A stretch of 64,000 nt of DNA, taken from positions 238,507,462 to 238,571,461 of the forward strand of contig OY992538.1 of assembly GCA_963921195.1 (NCBI GenBank). The letters are read 5' to 3'. Origin of the DNA: Pegoplata infirma. Lineage: Eukaryota > Arthropoda > Insecta > Diptera > Anthomyiidae. Of the stretch, positions 10,806 to 19,961 are shown piece after piece. Under the pieces are notes generated by a model. It saw only the letters and a list, made by a program, of their open reading frames with translations, made no database searches and was not told the DNA's origin. The translations under genes and the position numbers were made by a program. Numbering within the stretch: position 1 is the stretch's first letter; every line of letters begins with the position of its first letter.

Positions 10806-11403
10806 GTTTTTCTGTGTAATTAAAAGGATGTTATTCTAATTGTAAGCGAAAATTCATTCCATAGAATTCACTCCTAAGCAATTCTGATTTTAATACACTA
10901 CGAATATAAAATAGTAGTATATATTATGAAAGCAGTAAATGAATGTTGATGCTTAAAGTATGTATGAATAACAAAACAAAAGGAATAAAAATGTTAAAAA
11001 AAGAAGATTATTAGGCATTAAGTTAACTGCATTTAAGTGTTTGTTTAAACTCGTTAAATTGTGTTAGTTACAAAATGACAACAAAAAAAGACTGACATAA
11101 AAACAACGTAACTAAGATTAATATTTTTTTCGTTTTGGTTTTTTTTTTTAATTTTTTAAGATAAAAATTTCAAAACTATCCCTAAAGCCTTAAGGATATA
11201 AAACAAATAAGTAAATATGTACGTATGTTTGTACTCATACCTATGCTGTCATAGGAAATAATCTTAAACCTTAGAGAAAAAATAAATATACAAAAAGTTT
11301 TTAAAACAATAAACTACAAAAAAATAAATAAAAAATATATAGAACATCCATATACTTAAGCAAAGAAAAGAAAATAAACTATTTTTAAACTTACTTTACT
11401 TAC
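10806..11403. other. AT-rich non-repeat sequence, probably intron
   Basis: No repeat family seen elsewhere in the window is recognised here. The stretch ends at the splice donor of the candidate exon, so on the minus strand it would be the beginning of that gene's intron. Confidence 0.4.
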
Positions 11404-11470
11404 CTAAACCCTTGGGAGAACGTTGCTCTTCAGGTGTATCCATTTGATTTGCTTTAAAAATTACATCCAT
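11404..11470 (-). CDS. Candidate first coding exon (partial)
   Basis: On the minus strand an ATG at 11470-11468 opens 22 codons. The peptide begins MDVIFKANQMD, ends EEQRSPKGL, and is followed by one base. It runs directly into GTAAGTAAAG, a near-consensus 5' splice donor with GT at 11403-11402, giving a phase-1 intron. The ATG context (AACT-ATG-G, A at -3) suits a fly start. The segment is less AT-rich than its surroundings and matches no repeat in the window. A second Met at codon 10 could be the true start. I do not recognise the protein, and no downstream exon was found to the left, so the intron probably leaves the window. It could be coincidence, but start, composition and donor agree. 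Confidence 0.5.
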
Positions 11471-12409
11471 AGTTGTTTCACTTAACTATTTTGTATATAG
11501 ATTTCGAATCCCTTGTGTTTGTTTATATTTTCATAGATTAATTTATATTCATTTGATAATAGAATTTTATGATGTAAAAATGACACTTGGAAAAGTTTTA
11601 CTGTTAATACATGACAGTTGTTAATGTTAGTTATCTGTTGTAAAGAAAATTCAAATTTTATTTCAGTTATTTTACACACAATTAGTCGGGAGTTTTTTGC
11701 ACAATTGGATTAACTTAATCCATATATATTTTTAGTTTAATAAAACTATAACACATGTAATTGTAGTTAATTAACATATATTTAAAAAAAAATCACCCTA
11801 CACTTGACTACCATAATTACTGACTCTTTATGGTATTGTTTAGTGAAAAAACTAATTTTATTTAACATCAAAAAGCTTAAAAATTAATAGGAACATTTTG
11901 ATAAAACACTTTGATTACTACTTAAATTTTTTTTTTTTTTTTAATTTCACGTATGATAGCGTTGGTCTTCAAAAAAATGTTGGATTTCTGAACGGGACGC
12001 CCCTCAGTTTATTAAGATTCATGAAAAAGTGATACCACAATTTTTTCAACATTTTCGAAAAGGTTCTTAAGGTCGCACCGTTCTCTTGAAGTTCGGACCC
12101 TGGAGCAAAATAAACGTTAAAAAAAAATGTAAAAACAACATAACCCGTATTTATTTTTGCTGCAATCTGTCCAGTACTTACTGAATGGACGAATTAATAA
12201 AAATAAGCCACTGTGCAACGTTGCGTATGACTGTTATTTAAAGACAATTACAAGATTAAGTATACTCCTCTTTTACAGTTTTCAAGAAATTATAAATATA
12301 GTTCACCTAAAGTTATAACTTCAAATGGGCGTAAGAAATCTCGCACTAAACTCAAAAAAAAAACCCTTGAGGGGTTTTATATGGAAAATGTCAACTTTCA
12401 TTTGCTCTT
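11471..12409. other. AT-rich sequence upstream of the candidate exon
   Basis: If the exon is real, this holds its 5' UTR, promoter or an upstream intron. I see no clear TATA or initiator arrangement. A somewhat GC-richer segment near 11980-12110 (CGGGACGCCCC, GGTCGCACCG) is unlike its surroundings and could be an old repeat. The 65-residue minus frame at 11482-11679 has no recognisable feature. Confidence 0.35.
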
Positions 12410-12930
12410 GGTTTCATCCCATTCCGATTTTGGTTGTTGCACTGTGTTATCGGAATCCATGTTATATTATCGATCAGTAATCTATTCGAAAACATTCTAG
12501 CGATGCCCGTCTGTCCGACAAACCCTTCTGAGATACCCTTCTGAAGTTTGACACGAGTGCACACAGAAAAGTTAGTTATTAGAACATTTGCATATAGGAG
12601 AAGGTTGTCACCAACCAGAGCTTCGAACGAATTAATTCTATTGAGAATTACCGTAATTTAAAAAAAAACGTAAATTTCAGAATGGTTTCACCTTAAAATA
12701 TTGGTTAGCCTCAAAAATATTTTACAAAGTATTTTTTTCACTCCAAATTTTTTTTTAAACTAAAAAAAAAAATGCACTCAAAAATAATTTTTTTAATTAT
12801 TTTTTTACAAAAATTACTAAAAAAAAGTTTTTTACTCAAAATAAAGGATCTCTAAGGACATTGTGCTTGTTGTTTAGAAATTTTTTCTATATGTTGGAGG
12901 GTATAAAAGACTCGGCACTCCTGAAAATCG
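12410..12930 (-). mobile_element. Diverged mini-me copy, inverted
   Basis: Read on the minus strand, the start is GCCGAGTC...TTTTATACCCTCC (12893-12930). The other end shows the inverted ATTCTAGCGATGCCCGTCTG block (about 12495) and ATCGATCAGTAATC. The microsatellite is reduced to CCGTCTGTCCG and the hairpin end is not recognisable. It is an old copy lying back to back with the next element. Confidence 0.55.
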
Positions 12931-13113
12931 TGTGTGCTTAGGTTTATTGATATTATCCAAGGCCATTTGTTTTGGGGTGTCGGTGGGAAACGTTGTGGGA
13001 AGATGGAGGATACCTTCCTCCTTGCGATAGATGTTGTAAAATAAATTTATAAGTTTTATATATCCACACCCACAAGATGGGGCGGGCCAAAAAAAAATAT
13101 TTTTAGTTCCCTA

Positions 13114-13381
13114 CACGCAGAGAAGTGATATAATTATGGCAACCATAATTTAAGAGCGTCATATTATGATTGAAAATTTTATCATAACTTGTTTGTAGCA
13201 ACCATAATATTTGCAGCAATCATGTTATGATTTTAAATATTCGAAAATTTATAATTTATGACCATAATATGATTGCAACAAAAAATTTTATGATTGCTAT
13301 AAAAATATAATGATACAATTTTCAATCATAATATGACGCCCTTAAATTATGATTGACACAATCATAACACTTCTCTGAGTG
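13114..13381. mobile_element. TA-flanked hairpin MITE (CACGCAGAGAAGTG)
   Basis: The termini CACGCAGAGAAGTG and, inverted, CACTCAGAGAAGTG are flanked by TA on both sides (13112-13113, 13382-13383). The 268-bp body is largely an inverted repeat of ATAATTATGGCAACCATAAT-type words and can fold end to end. TA duplication and small size fit a Tc1/mariner-related MITE. It has no coding capacity. Confidence 0.85.
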
Positions 13382-13461
13382 TATGTCCAAATAGATGATT
13401 TTGAACTTCTTCTAAAATAAAAATGTTACATTAGTTTGACAAAAATACAAAAAAGGCGCTA

Positions 13462-14188
13462 CACTCAAAAAAAGACTTAACTTAAACTTTGGAAAATTTT
13501 CTTCAAAATAGTTTATAAATTTTCCCACAATTTAGTCAAATTTAACTAAAAGTTGGGAAATTTTCTTAAGTGTTAGGAAAAAATTTAAGTTCATGTACTG
13601 TTAAATAGTCCATTATTTTACTTAAATGGAATTCCCAAATACATGGAAGAAAATCTTACCGCCAAAGAAATTTTACCTGAATATATGACAAAAATCTTTA
13701 TTTTTAAGACATATTGCTCTTCTTTAGTTTCAGGACGTAATTTTCTACCAATTAGTTCATTTTCTTAGATTTGAGGAAGTTTTTTCCACTATTTTAGTAA
13801 AATTTTAATAACTCGGGCAAATTTTTTTTTCACAAACTTAAAATGACGATATCTCGAAAACTAAGCCAGATAGAGCAAAATGGAGGCCATTTTTGGTTCT
13901 TAAGGGACCCAACTGGGTCTGGGCCCATCGGCGTCTGAATCTATCGGTCCGAACCCAATGGGGCCTTCACCCAATCGGGTCCTCAAATGTGTATGAACTA
14001 AATTGAAATAAAATTTTTCCCATTTTTTAGTTCAAATTGGCATAATATTACAATTTTTTTTCTTTCCTTATTTTTAAGAAAAATATGAACTTAAAAGAAG
14101 GAAAACATGGCAATGGAGCTAAATCATTATCAATATTCCCTGAATTTAGTTAGTTTTCCCATTTTTTAGTTAATTTTTTTTCTGAGTG
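13462..14188. mobile_element. CACTCAAAA-family MITE
   Basis: It starts CACTCAAAAAAAGACTTAAC after TA (13460-13461) and ends TTTTTTCTGAGTG; the right flank reads TT instead of TA, probably one change. Terminal halves carry AACTAAAAGTTGGGAAATTT-type words. The core (13840-13990) holds AAACTAAGCCAGATAGAGC and a cluster of ACCC...GGGT palindromes. The core is shared with elements at 5860, 19962 and 24252. Confidence 0.8.
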
Positions 14189-14291
14189 TTAAAAGCTGCG
14201 TTTTTCAGAGGTTGGTTTAATTTTATACGGGGAAACTTTTCCCCTCTTGTCCGATTTTACCCATTCAAAAAAATAAACAGCCTATAACCAT

Positions 14292-14398
14292 AACACATGG
14301 TTAGGTAAGGTTGGATGAATGTCCGCCAATTTGGTGAATTCACTCGGAGGCTACAAGGCCGATTGTGATTCTCTTAATTGTCCTTTCCCTATTCCCCG
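14292..14398 (-). pseudogene. Non-LTR retrotransposon 3' UTR remnant
   Basis: GGTTAGGTAAGGTTG, then GAATTCACTCGGAGGCTACA and GGCCGATTGTGATTCT, match the order of the 3' UTR at 3304-3375 (GGTTAGGTTAGGTTG, ACACACGTAGACTCTGAGGT, CCATTGTGATACC). Only the 3' end is kept, in the same strand sense as the fragment at 3304. No protein-coding part remains. Confidence 0.6.
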
Positions 14399-14530
14399 TC
14401 TGATACAAAAATTATATTTCTTAAACCATCACGGTTCTCTAAGATATTCAGGTTTATGAAATAGCATTTTCGTATCAGAGGGGGAGTATTGAGGGTGGTT
14501 TAAAAAATATAATTTTTGTATCAGAGGAGG
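14399..14530. repeat. 130-bp inverted repeat (CTGATACAAAAATTATA)
   Basis: CTGATACAAAAATTATATTT at 14400 pairs with AAATATAATTTTTGTATCAG at about 14506-14525, with TTAAACCA/TGGTTTAA continuing the stem. A second CGTATCAGAGGGGG lies inside. It looks like a small hairpin MITE or a snap-back of the local retroposon end. Confidence 0.7.
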
Positions 14531-14592
14531 AGTAGGGAAATGACTCTTTTAATTTGAACTCTATAGTGTCCTCCAGTAGTTAAAAGGTATAA

Positions 14593-15689
14593 AAAGCTGT
14601 TAGTTTTAGTAAAAAAATCAGCTGATTTTAGCAGACAAATGAAAGCAGAGATAATTTTGATGAAATCAGATTGGAATTATTTGAGCCATATCAGAAATCT
14701 ACATATTTAAGCGGACTCATGTTAGTTTGATTAAACTTTTAAATTGGTTATGTCTGTTGAAAGCACGATAGAAAAAAAAACTATAGGAGGAGAACTGAAA
14801 CTGATTGAGCATTTTTGTCTTATATGTATCAAGAGTACCTTTTTTTTTATTTTATACATTTATTTCTAAAACGTGACCAATATTTCTTTCAATTTATATT
14901 AAAATTATTCTTGATGTTGAAAATATTTTAATTTAAGAGCATTAAATTTGTAAATAACTTAACATATAAATTTAATTAGTTGTTTATGAATCATTCACCT
15001 TATATAAAAATGTATGTTAGTCTATCATAGCCGACAGAGACTACCATCAAACGTTTGCTATTTTATGAGTTGTTTTGCAAACTCTCCTTTTTGTATGATA
15101 TAATTTTATGTCAAATGCCAGCACGTTTTCATTAATGCATAAACACGATTTACTTCAATTTATTTTTAACAGTTTCTTTTTGTTTTCCAAAAACTTTGGA
15201 AAATATAATCTTTGAAACGTTTTTCTCCTTATGCATCATGTGGTGGTCCCTAGGCGTTCAAAAACAATGACTATGGGGCTTGCAATAATGCTTTTCTTTA
15301 TGTTATCGGTATTTTTTATTTTTTTGCTTTTAACAAAAATGTATCTATTGGCAATAGCGTTGATAGAAAATTATTGTGTGCAAGATATCCGCAGGATAGA
15401 TAGTTTTCATTAGAATTTAGAAAAGTTTCAATACATTTCCCAAAACAATGTAATAAGTGAATTTTAGAGTTTCTCATTGCATAATAAATTAATGTTGTTG
15501 AAATTACAAATTGAATTACAGTTGTCATAGTATTAGAAATTAATTCTAATTTTCTGACTTGAAATGTAATTAGCAAAATTGCAGTTTACGGGGAACACAA
15601 AATAAAATTCCGATGTGATCTTTCAAAACGCCAACATACGAGTCCTTTTTTTGGTCTGCTCTACCATAATCAATCATCAAAACCCCTTT
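14593..15689. other. AT-rich non-coding stretch
   Basis: No gene or defined repeat is seen. The 60- and 86-residue frames at 15231-15576 overlap on opposite strands and show no domain; they are probably chance. Confidence 0.45.
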
Positions 15690-15830
15690 GTATTTTTCGT
15701 GCTATTCGGATTTCCGTATGTAACGCATCGAAATATCGGTGTAGGACCCCATAAAAAGTGCATATAATATTGATCAGTGATCGATTCTAAAACATTCTAG
15801 CGATGTCCGTCTCTCCGTCTGTTTAGGACA
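15690..15830 (-). mobile_element. mini-me fragment, inverted
   Basis: The inverted 3' part is clear: GTAACGCATCGAAATATCGG, GGACCCCATAAA, TTGATCAGTGATCGATTCTA, ACATTCTAGCGATGTCCGTC and a short CTCCGTCTG remnant. The hairpin side and the 5' half are missing. Confidence 0.8.
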
Positions 15831-15969
15831 CGTTATTCTCATGGATTAATCGAACAATTTTTGAGATTTGATCGTTTGATCGAACGTACAAAACCAATTA
15901 TTTTAATTATTCAAACAAAGTTGAAAGGCGAATAGTTGACAACTCTAATATATTTAGATAGATGTGCAC

Positions 15970-16928
15970 TAGGGCTTCCAATCGGGATATCCCGATCCCG
16001 GAAATCCCGGGATTTTCGGGATTAGGCAAATCCCGAATCTCGGTATTTCTGATTTTCAATCCCGGGATTTTCGGAATCCCGAAATTTTTCAATATTTTTT
16101 ATTATTTTTAGATTTTTTTAAATAATTTGAATAAAATATGAATTTTGTGGAACAAAATAAAAAAAATCGACAAAAGTTCCGTCAGGTACCATGGGAAAAG
16201 GTGAAACGTTTGCGAAATGTAAAGAAATTATAAAAACTAGTGGTGGTTTGACATAAGGGCTTTTATATTTATTCCTTTTACTCTTACAAGTAGAATATTG
16301 ATGTAAATGGTTTTGACACATCTTAACTCCTAAAGTTGTAAACTTTTTTAATTTTATGTTTTACTAAACGCTCACGCAAACAATAATTCAATCACTCACT
16401 CATCATTTACGCTCACGCGTGAGTCATGCAAACTCTACTTTCGCACTCTCGCTAACACATTTTTATACCAAAAAAAAAAAAACATTGGTAAAAACTTTTT
16501 TTTTTGCAAGAAAAAAAAAAAAATCAAATAAATTTAAAAAAAGCAAAAAATTAATCACTTATGCAAAAATAATTTTTTTTTTCAACTCACGTTCACTAAA
16601 AGTTGATAACGATGAGCCACGACGAAAGATAAGAAAGATAACCAAATAAGGATATTCTTCACAGGAGGAATCCCGACCTTTTTTTTGAAGTTCACGACAT
16701 CAACAAAACTTTGCTAATTTTTACGAACGCGTGAATTTGTTGAAGTGACAAAAAATACTAAAAATTTTTGAAAATCCCGAAAAATCCCGAAAATTTCCAA
16801 AAAATCCCGTTAATCCCGGGATTCAAAATATCCCGAAAATCCCGGGATCCCGAAATCGGGATCCCGAAATTTTTTCTTCAATCCCGAATCCCGGGATTCA
16901 GAAAAACCAATCCCGATTGGAAGCCCTA
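15970..16928. mobile_element. hAT-type non-autonomous element with CCCGGGATT repeats
   Basis: Both ends read TAGGGCTTCCAATCGGGAT (inverted at the right), a perfect 19-bp TIR fitting YAGNG. Both flanks (15962-15969, 16929-16936) are ATGTGCAC, a perfect 8-bp target duplication. The subterminal 100-120 bp on each side are packed with AATCCCGGGATT palindromes. The AT-rich centre holds CGCTCACGCGTGAG words and no transposase. The design parallels the element at 8062-9152 but the TIR is a different subfamily. Confidence 0.93.
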
Positions 16929-16974
16929 ATGTGCACATTTACAAAAAAAAAGTTACACAACATCGAGAGGTTAT

Positions 16975-17048
16975 TTTTAATACTCGACCCACACATCGAT
17001 GCGTTACCTACTGTGGTACACCCTCCAATCACAGTATGATGGTAAAAA
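16975..17048 (-). mobile_element. mini-me remnant, inverted
   Basis: ATCGATGCGTTACC (about 16995) and TACACCCTCCAATCACAGTA, followed by TGATGG, are recognisable pieces of the hairpin end. They are out of their usual order and without the microsatellite, so this is a rearranged scrap. Confidence 0.5.
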
Positions 17049-17089
17049 ATTAACAAAATTATGTATTTTTCAATTCGTGAGTATTTCGT

Positions 17090-17343
17090 TAACGTGATTA
17101 TATCAAGAGCGTGGTTTAAATGTTTTATACTCACGTGACCGTGCATTAGCGAGAGCCAAAAAAAATGTTAGAGCGAAATCGTGTGTGATAAAAAAATGTA
17201 TTTCGTGAGCGTACGTGATTGCAAAGTCACCCACGATCCCATCTCTACTCCCAACTCAACCCATCGAAAATGAGAGGGGAACGTGATTATATCGTGAGCG
17301 TGATTAAAATTTTTTATACTCACGTGACCGAGCATTAGCGTAA
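17090..17343. repeat. Direct 60-bp duplication, 190 bp apart
   Basis: ACGTGATTATATCRWGAGCG followed by ATTTTTTATACTCACGTGAC and GAGCATTAGCG-type sequence occurs at about 17092-17152 and again at 17281-17343. Similar CTCACG/CGTGAG words occur in the hAT-type element just to the left. The middle (17200-17275) resembles 19715-19770 (CAACCCATCGAAAATGAGA). Confidence 0.6.
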
Positions 17344-17345
17344 GC

Positions 17346-17970
17346 AGTGTTGCCAGGTACTTTTTTTCTACCCCCTAAAAAAATTTCAAAAACCCCCAGA
17401 TTAGGGCGATTTTCAAAAAAAAACCCAAAACTTTTTTTTTAAAAAAAAATTAATTTAAAAAAAAAAAAATAATTTTTGCTAGTTATATAAAATTAAATCA
17501 AAATATATTTTTTTGTTCAGCCTTACAAAATGTGAAAAAACCCCTACATTTGAGTTATTTTGGAAATAAAACCCCTAAAAATTTTAAAATAAGAAAATAA
17601 AATTATGTAAATTGCGGAAAAACCAAACAAAATATTTTGTCGCAACATACATAGGCCATTTTGTGTCAAATCAATCAAAAATAAAAGTTTTCTCAACCCC
17701 CTCCGATTTTGATCAAATTTGGTTTATTTGTTACAGAAATTGTAAGTGATAAACTAACATAGAAATTTTCTGAAGGCTCCGCGGATTTTTTCAAAAACTT
17801 TTCTGTTTGTAGACTTGTAAATTATGAGTTTTAAAACTCCATTAACTGGGATTTGTAGCTGCAATCGAACGCATGATATTAAATTTTGAAGGTGGTAAAG
17901 TGTAGCGATTTTGAGATTCTGATGGAAATTGTGACCTCCGTGTTTTCGGCCCCTATTGACTTACACGGCT
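17346..17970. other. Unclassified repeat-like sequence
   Basis: It opens CAGTGTTGCCAGGTAC, which resembles a hAT terminus (CAGNG), followed by poly-C/poly-A words (ACCCCCTAAAAA, AACCCCTAAAAA). No inverted partner end or duplication could be fixed. Around 17650-17720, GGCCATTTTGTGTCAAATCA and CAACCCCCTCCGATTTTGAT resemble the start of the palindromic element at 38819 and may be an old relative. Confidence 0.35.
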
Positions 17971-18854
17971 GAAAATTGTATTTGTCATAAGGGTTCAAGT
18001 TGAAAAAATACAGAAGAAAAATTGAATTTCTAAAAATTATAGACATTTCTAGTATTTCCTATACCGGTTTCAAACACCCCAGTTAGTGTCATCCTCAGTA
18101 GGATTTTAAATGTCGTTTGTCTTGTCAATGAAAACTGTTTTTTATATATGTGAATATTTATAGTTTCTACAGAATAAATTTTGACAGTTTCCAACACTAC
18201 AATTCTATTTCTAGCAATCTCAACCTCACTTCATACTTTCTTTCAACTTTTTTGTCTCTTACATTATTTCGCAAAGGTTACCAACATGATCTGGAATTGC
18301 AGACACAAATGAAGGAATTTGCATTTTCTGTTTCGGAGACGTGCCTAATGGCGACATATTTTGTCAGTAATTTTATTTGATTTTTTCTGTAAGTACAGAT
18401 CGAGCGCGGGCTCTAATTATATTTGTTATAAGGGTTCAAGTTGAAAAAATGCAGAAGAAAAATTGAATTTCTAAAAATTATAGACATTTCTAGTATTTCC
18501 TATACCGGTTTCAAACACCCCAGTTAGTGTCATCCTCAGTAGGATTTTAAATGTCGTTTGTCTTGTCAATGAAAACTGTTTTTTATATATGTGAATATTT
18601 ATAGTTTCTACAGAATAAATTTTGACAGTTTCCAACACTACAATTCTATTTCTAGCAATCTCAACCTCACTTCATACTTTCTTTCAACTTTTTTGTCTCT
18701 TACATTATTTCGCAAAGGTTACCAACATGATCTGGAATTGCAGACACAAATGAAGGAATTTGCATTTTCCGGTTTGGAGACGTGCCTAATGGCGACATAT
18801 TTTGTCAGTAATTTTATTTGATTTTTTCTGTAAGTACAGATCGAGCGCGGGCTC
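17971..18854 (+). repeat. Tandem duplication of a 441-bp unit
   Basis: Two nearly identical units (17971-18411, 18412-18854) start near TTGTYATAAGGGTTCAAGTTG and end GTAAGTACAGATCGAGCGCG. A further unit, interrupted, lies at 37830-41438 inside a mini-me copy, again preceded by the tail of another unit, so the 441-bp monomer normally sits in arrays. Each unit has a 76-residue frame (18150, 18591). The changes I can see between copies (SVSE/GLE, QTQM/QTPM, GYQ/GCQ) alter amino acids, so coding selection is not indicated. Confidence 0.9.
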
Positions 18855-19257
18855 GTTAAACTCAGTTTTTCACTTAGTTTAACAACAAAACCAATATTCA
18901 TCAATATCAAAGGGATCAGGAAAATTCATGATTGATTTCACGGAAAACGACCAAAATACTAGATGTCATCAGAAATATCTAGCACATCATCCCAGGGATG
19001 AGATATGAACATTTCTTTTTGGTATCGAAAATGATTTAAAAAGTACTTTCCAATGTACTAATTTTTTTCTTGATAATTTGTTTTAAACCAAAAAAATCGT
19101 AAAAACGAGAATAAATGATCTTTAATGGATCAACAAAATAATAAAGATGTTTTTTAGTAAGAAGATTTTTTATATTGGACTGCATTTGAAATTTTTGAAT
19201 TCAACATTTTAACTACTCGTATAAGATATCAAACTCGTTTTTTTATTAAGGAATTAT

Positions 19258-19605
19258 CAACCAAGCTCCTCGCATCTCTCTCACAAACCTTTGCAACATT
19301 TTTACAGAAGGTACGAAAACTGTTAGACGAGGGAAATACGATCATGTTACTTACAAACAATGCTAACTTTTTATATCAAAAAAGCGCTTATTAATTTTGA
19401 AAAAAATGTATCAATTTCTAATTACTATGGTAATATTATTTAAGAAACACCTTTCAAAGTGTTTTAAACAAATTCTTAGCAAATAAAAAGTCATTGGATT
19501 TCCCGATAATCAACAAAAAAAAAACTTTTTTTATCGCTAAATGCAAAAAAGACGCTCCATTAAGTCGGAAAAACGACCAATTGCAATATTTTTTTCAATT
19601 TTTGT
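19258..19605 (+). repeat. Dispersed repeat shared with 44950-45302
   Basis: About 345 bp match, in the same orientation, the segment at 44950. Shared words include CCAAGCTC, GAAGGTACGAAAACTGTTAG, AATGCTAACTTTTTATATC, AAAAGTCATTGGATTTCCCG and GCAATATTTTTTT/GCAACACTTTTTTT. No terminal repeats or coding frames are evident, so the class is unknown. Confidence 0.8.
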
Positions 19606-19869
19606 TTTTGTTTGTTCATTCGTCCTCTGTAATAGCATAGTTAGCCAGAGAGGGTTTAACCCCCAAATGAGAAAAAAACCCCTAAATCTGGGGGGAAAAC
19701 CTTCAAACTGAGCCAAAAAATCGTGTGTGATAACCCAATCCAACCCAACCCATCGAAAATGAGAAGGGAGAAATAAAAAAAAAACAATTTCGCACATACG
19801 AGTGCTCTAATGCACACGTTGGACGGTATGCAGTAACGTATGGCGGCCAAACTATGGCCCCTTTATGAA

Positions 19870-19961
19870 TGGCTCTCCTTCCGTCTGTGGAGGACACGAT
19901 GAAGTCCAAAATAAAAAAGCTAGACTTCTGAAATTTGGAATGAATTTTTCGTATGGTCATA
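19870..19961 (-). mobile_element. mini-me fragment, inverted
   Basis: CCGTCTGTGGAGGACACGAT then GTCCAAAATAAAAAAGCTAG and ACTTCTGAAATTTGGAATGA are the inverted segment just 5' of the microsatellite in the variant copies. It stops at the TA where the MITE at 19962 is inserted; I cannot follow it beyond that MITE. Confidence 0.7.

Larger units (their letters stand above)
12940..14592 (+). mobile_element. Diverged mini-me copy carrying three insertions
   Basis: Colinear blocks match the intact copy at 8010-9817. They are a G-rich part (12970-13085, ending GGGGCGGGCC), GTCCAAATAGATG...AAAATGTTACATTAG (13384-13456), GGTTGGTTTAATTTTATACG (14205), TTGTCCGATTTTACCC, and TTTGAACTCTATAGTGTCCT (14540). 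A GGTATAAAAAGC end follows. Two TA-flanked MITEs (13114, 13462) and a retroposon 3' end (14292) interrupt it; removing them restores colinearity. Confidence 0.6.

Noticed and set aside
17346..17361. CAGTGTTGCCAGGTAC as the left end of another hAT-type element
   Set aside because: No inverted partner end and no 8-bp duplication could be found, so it is mentioned only as a resemblance.
18150..18821. The 76-residue frame repeated in each 441-bp unit, a possible small conserved protein
   Set aside because: It is repeated only because the DNA unit is duplicated. The changes I can see between copies alter amino acids, and it has no recognisable domain or context for translation.
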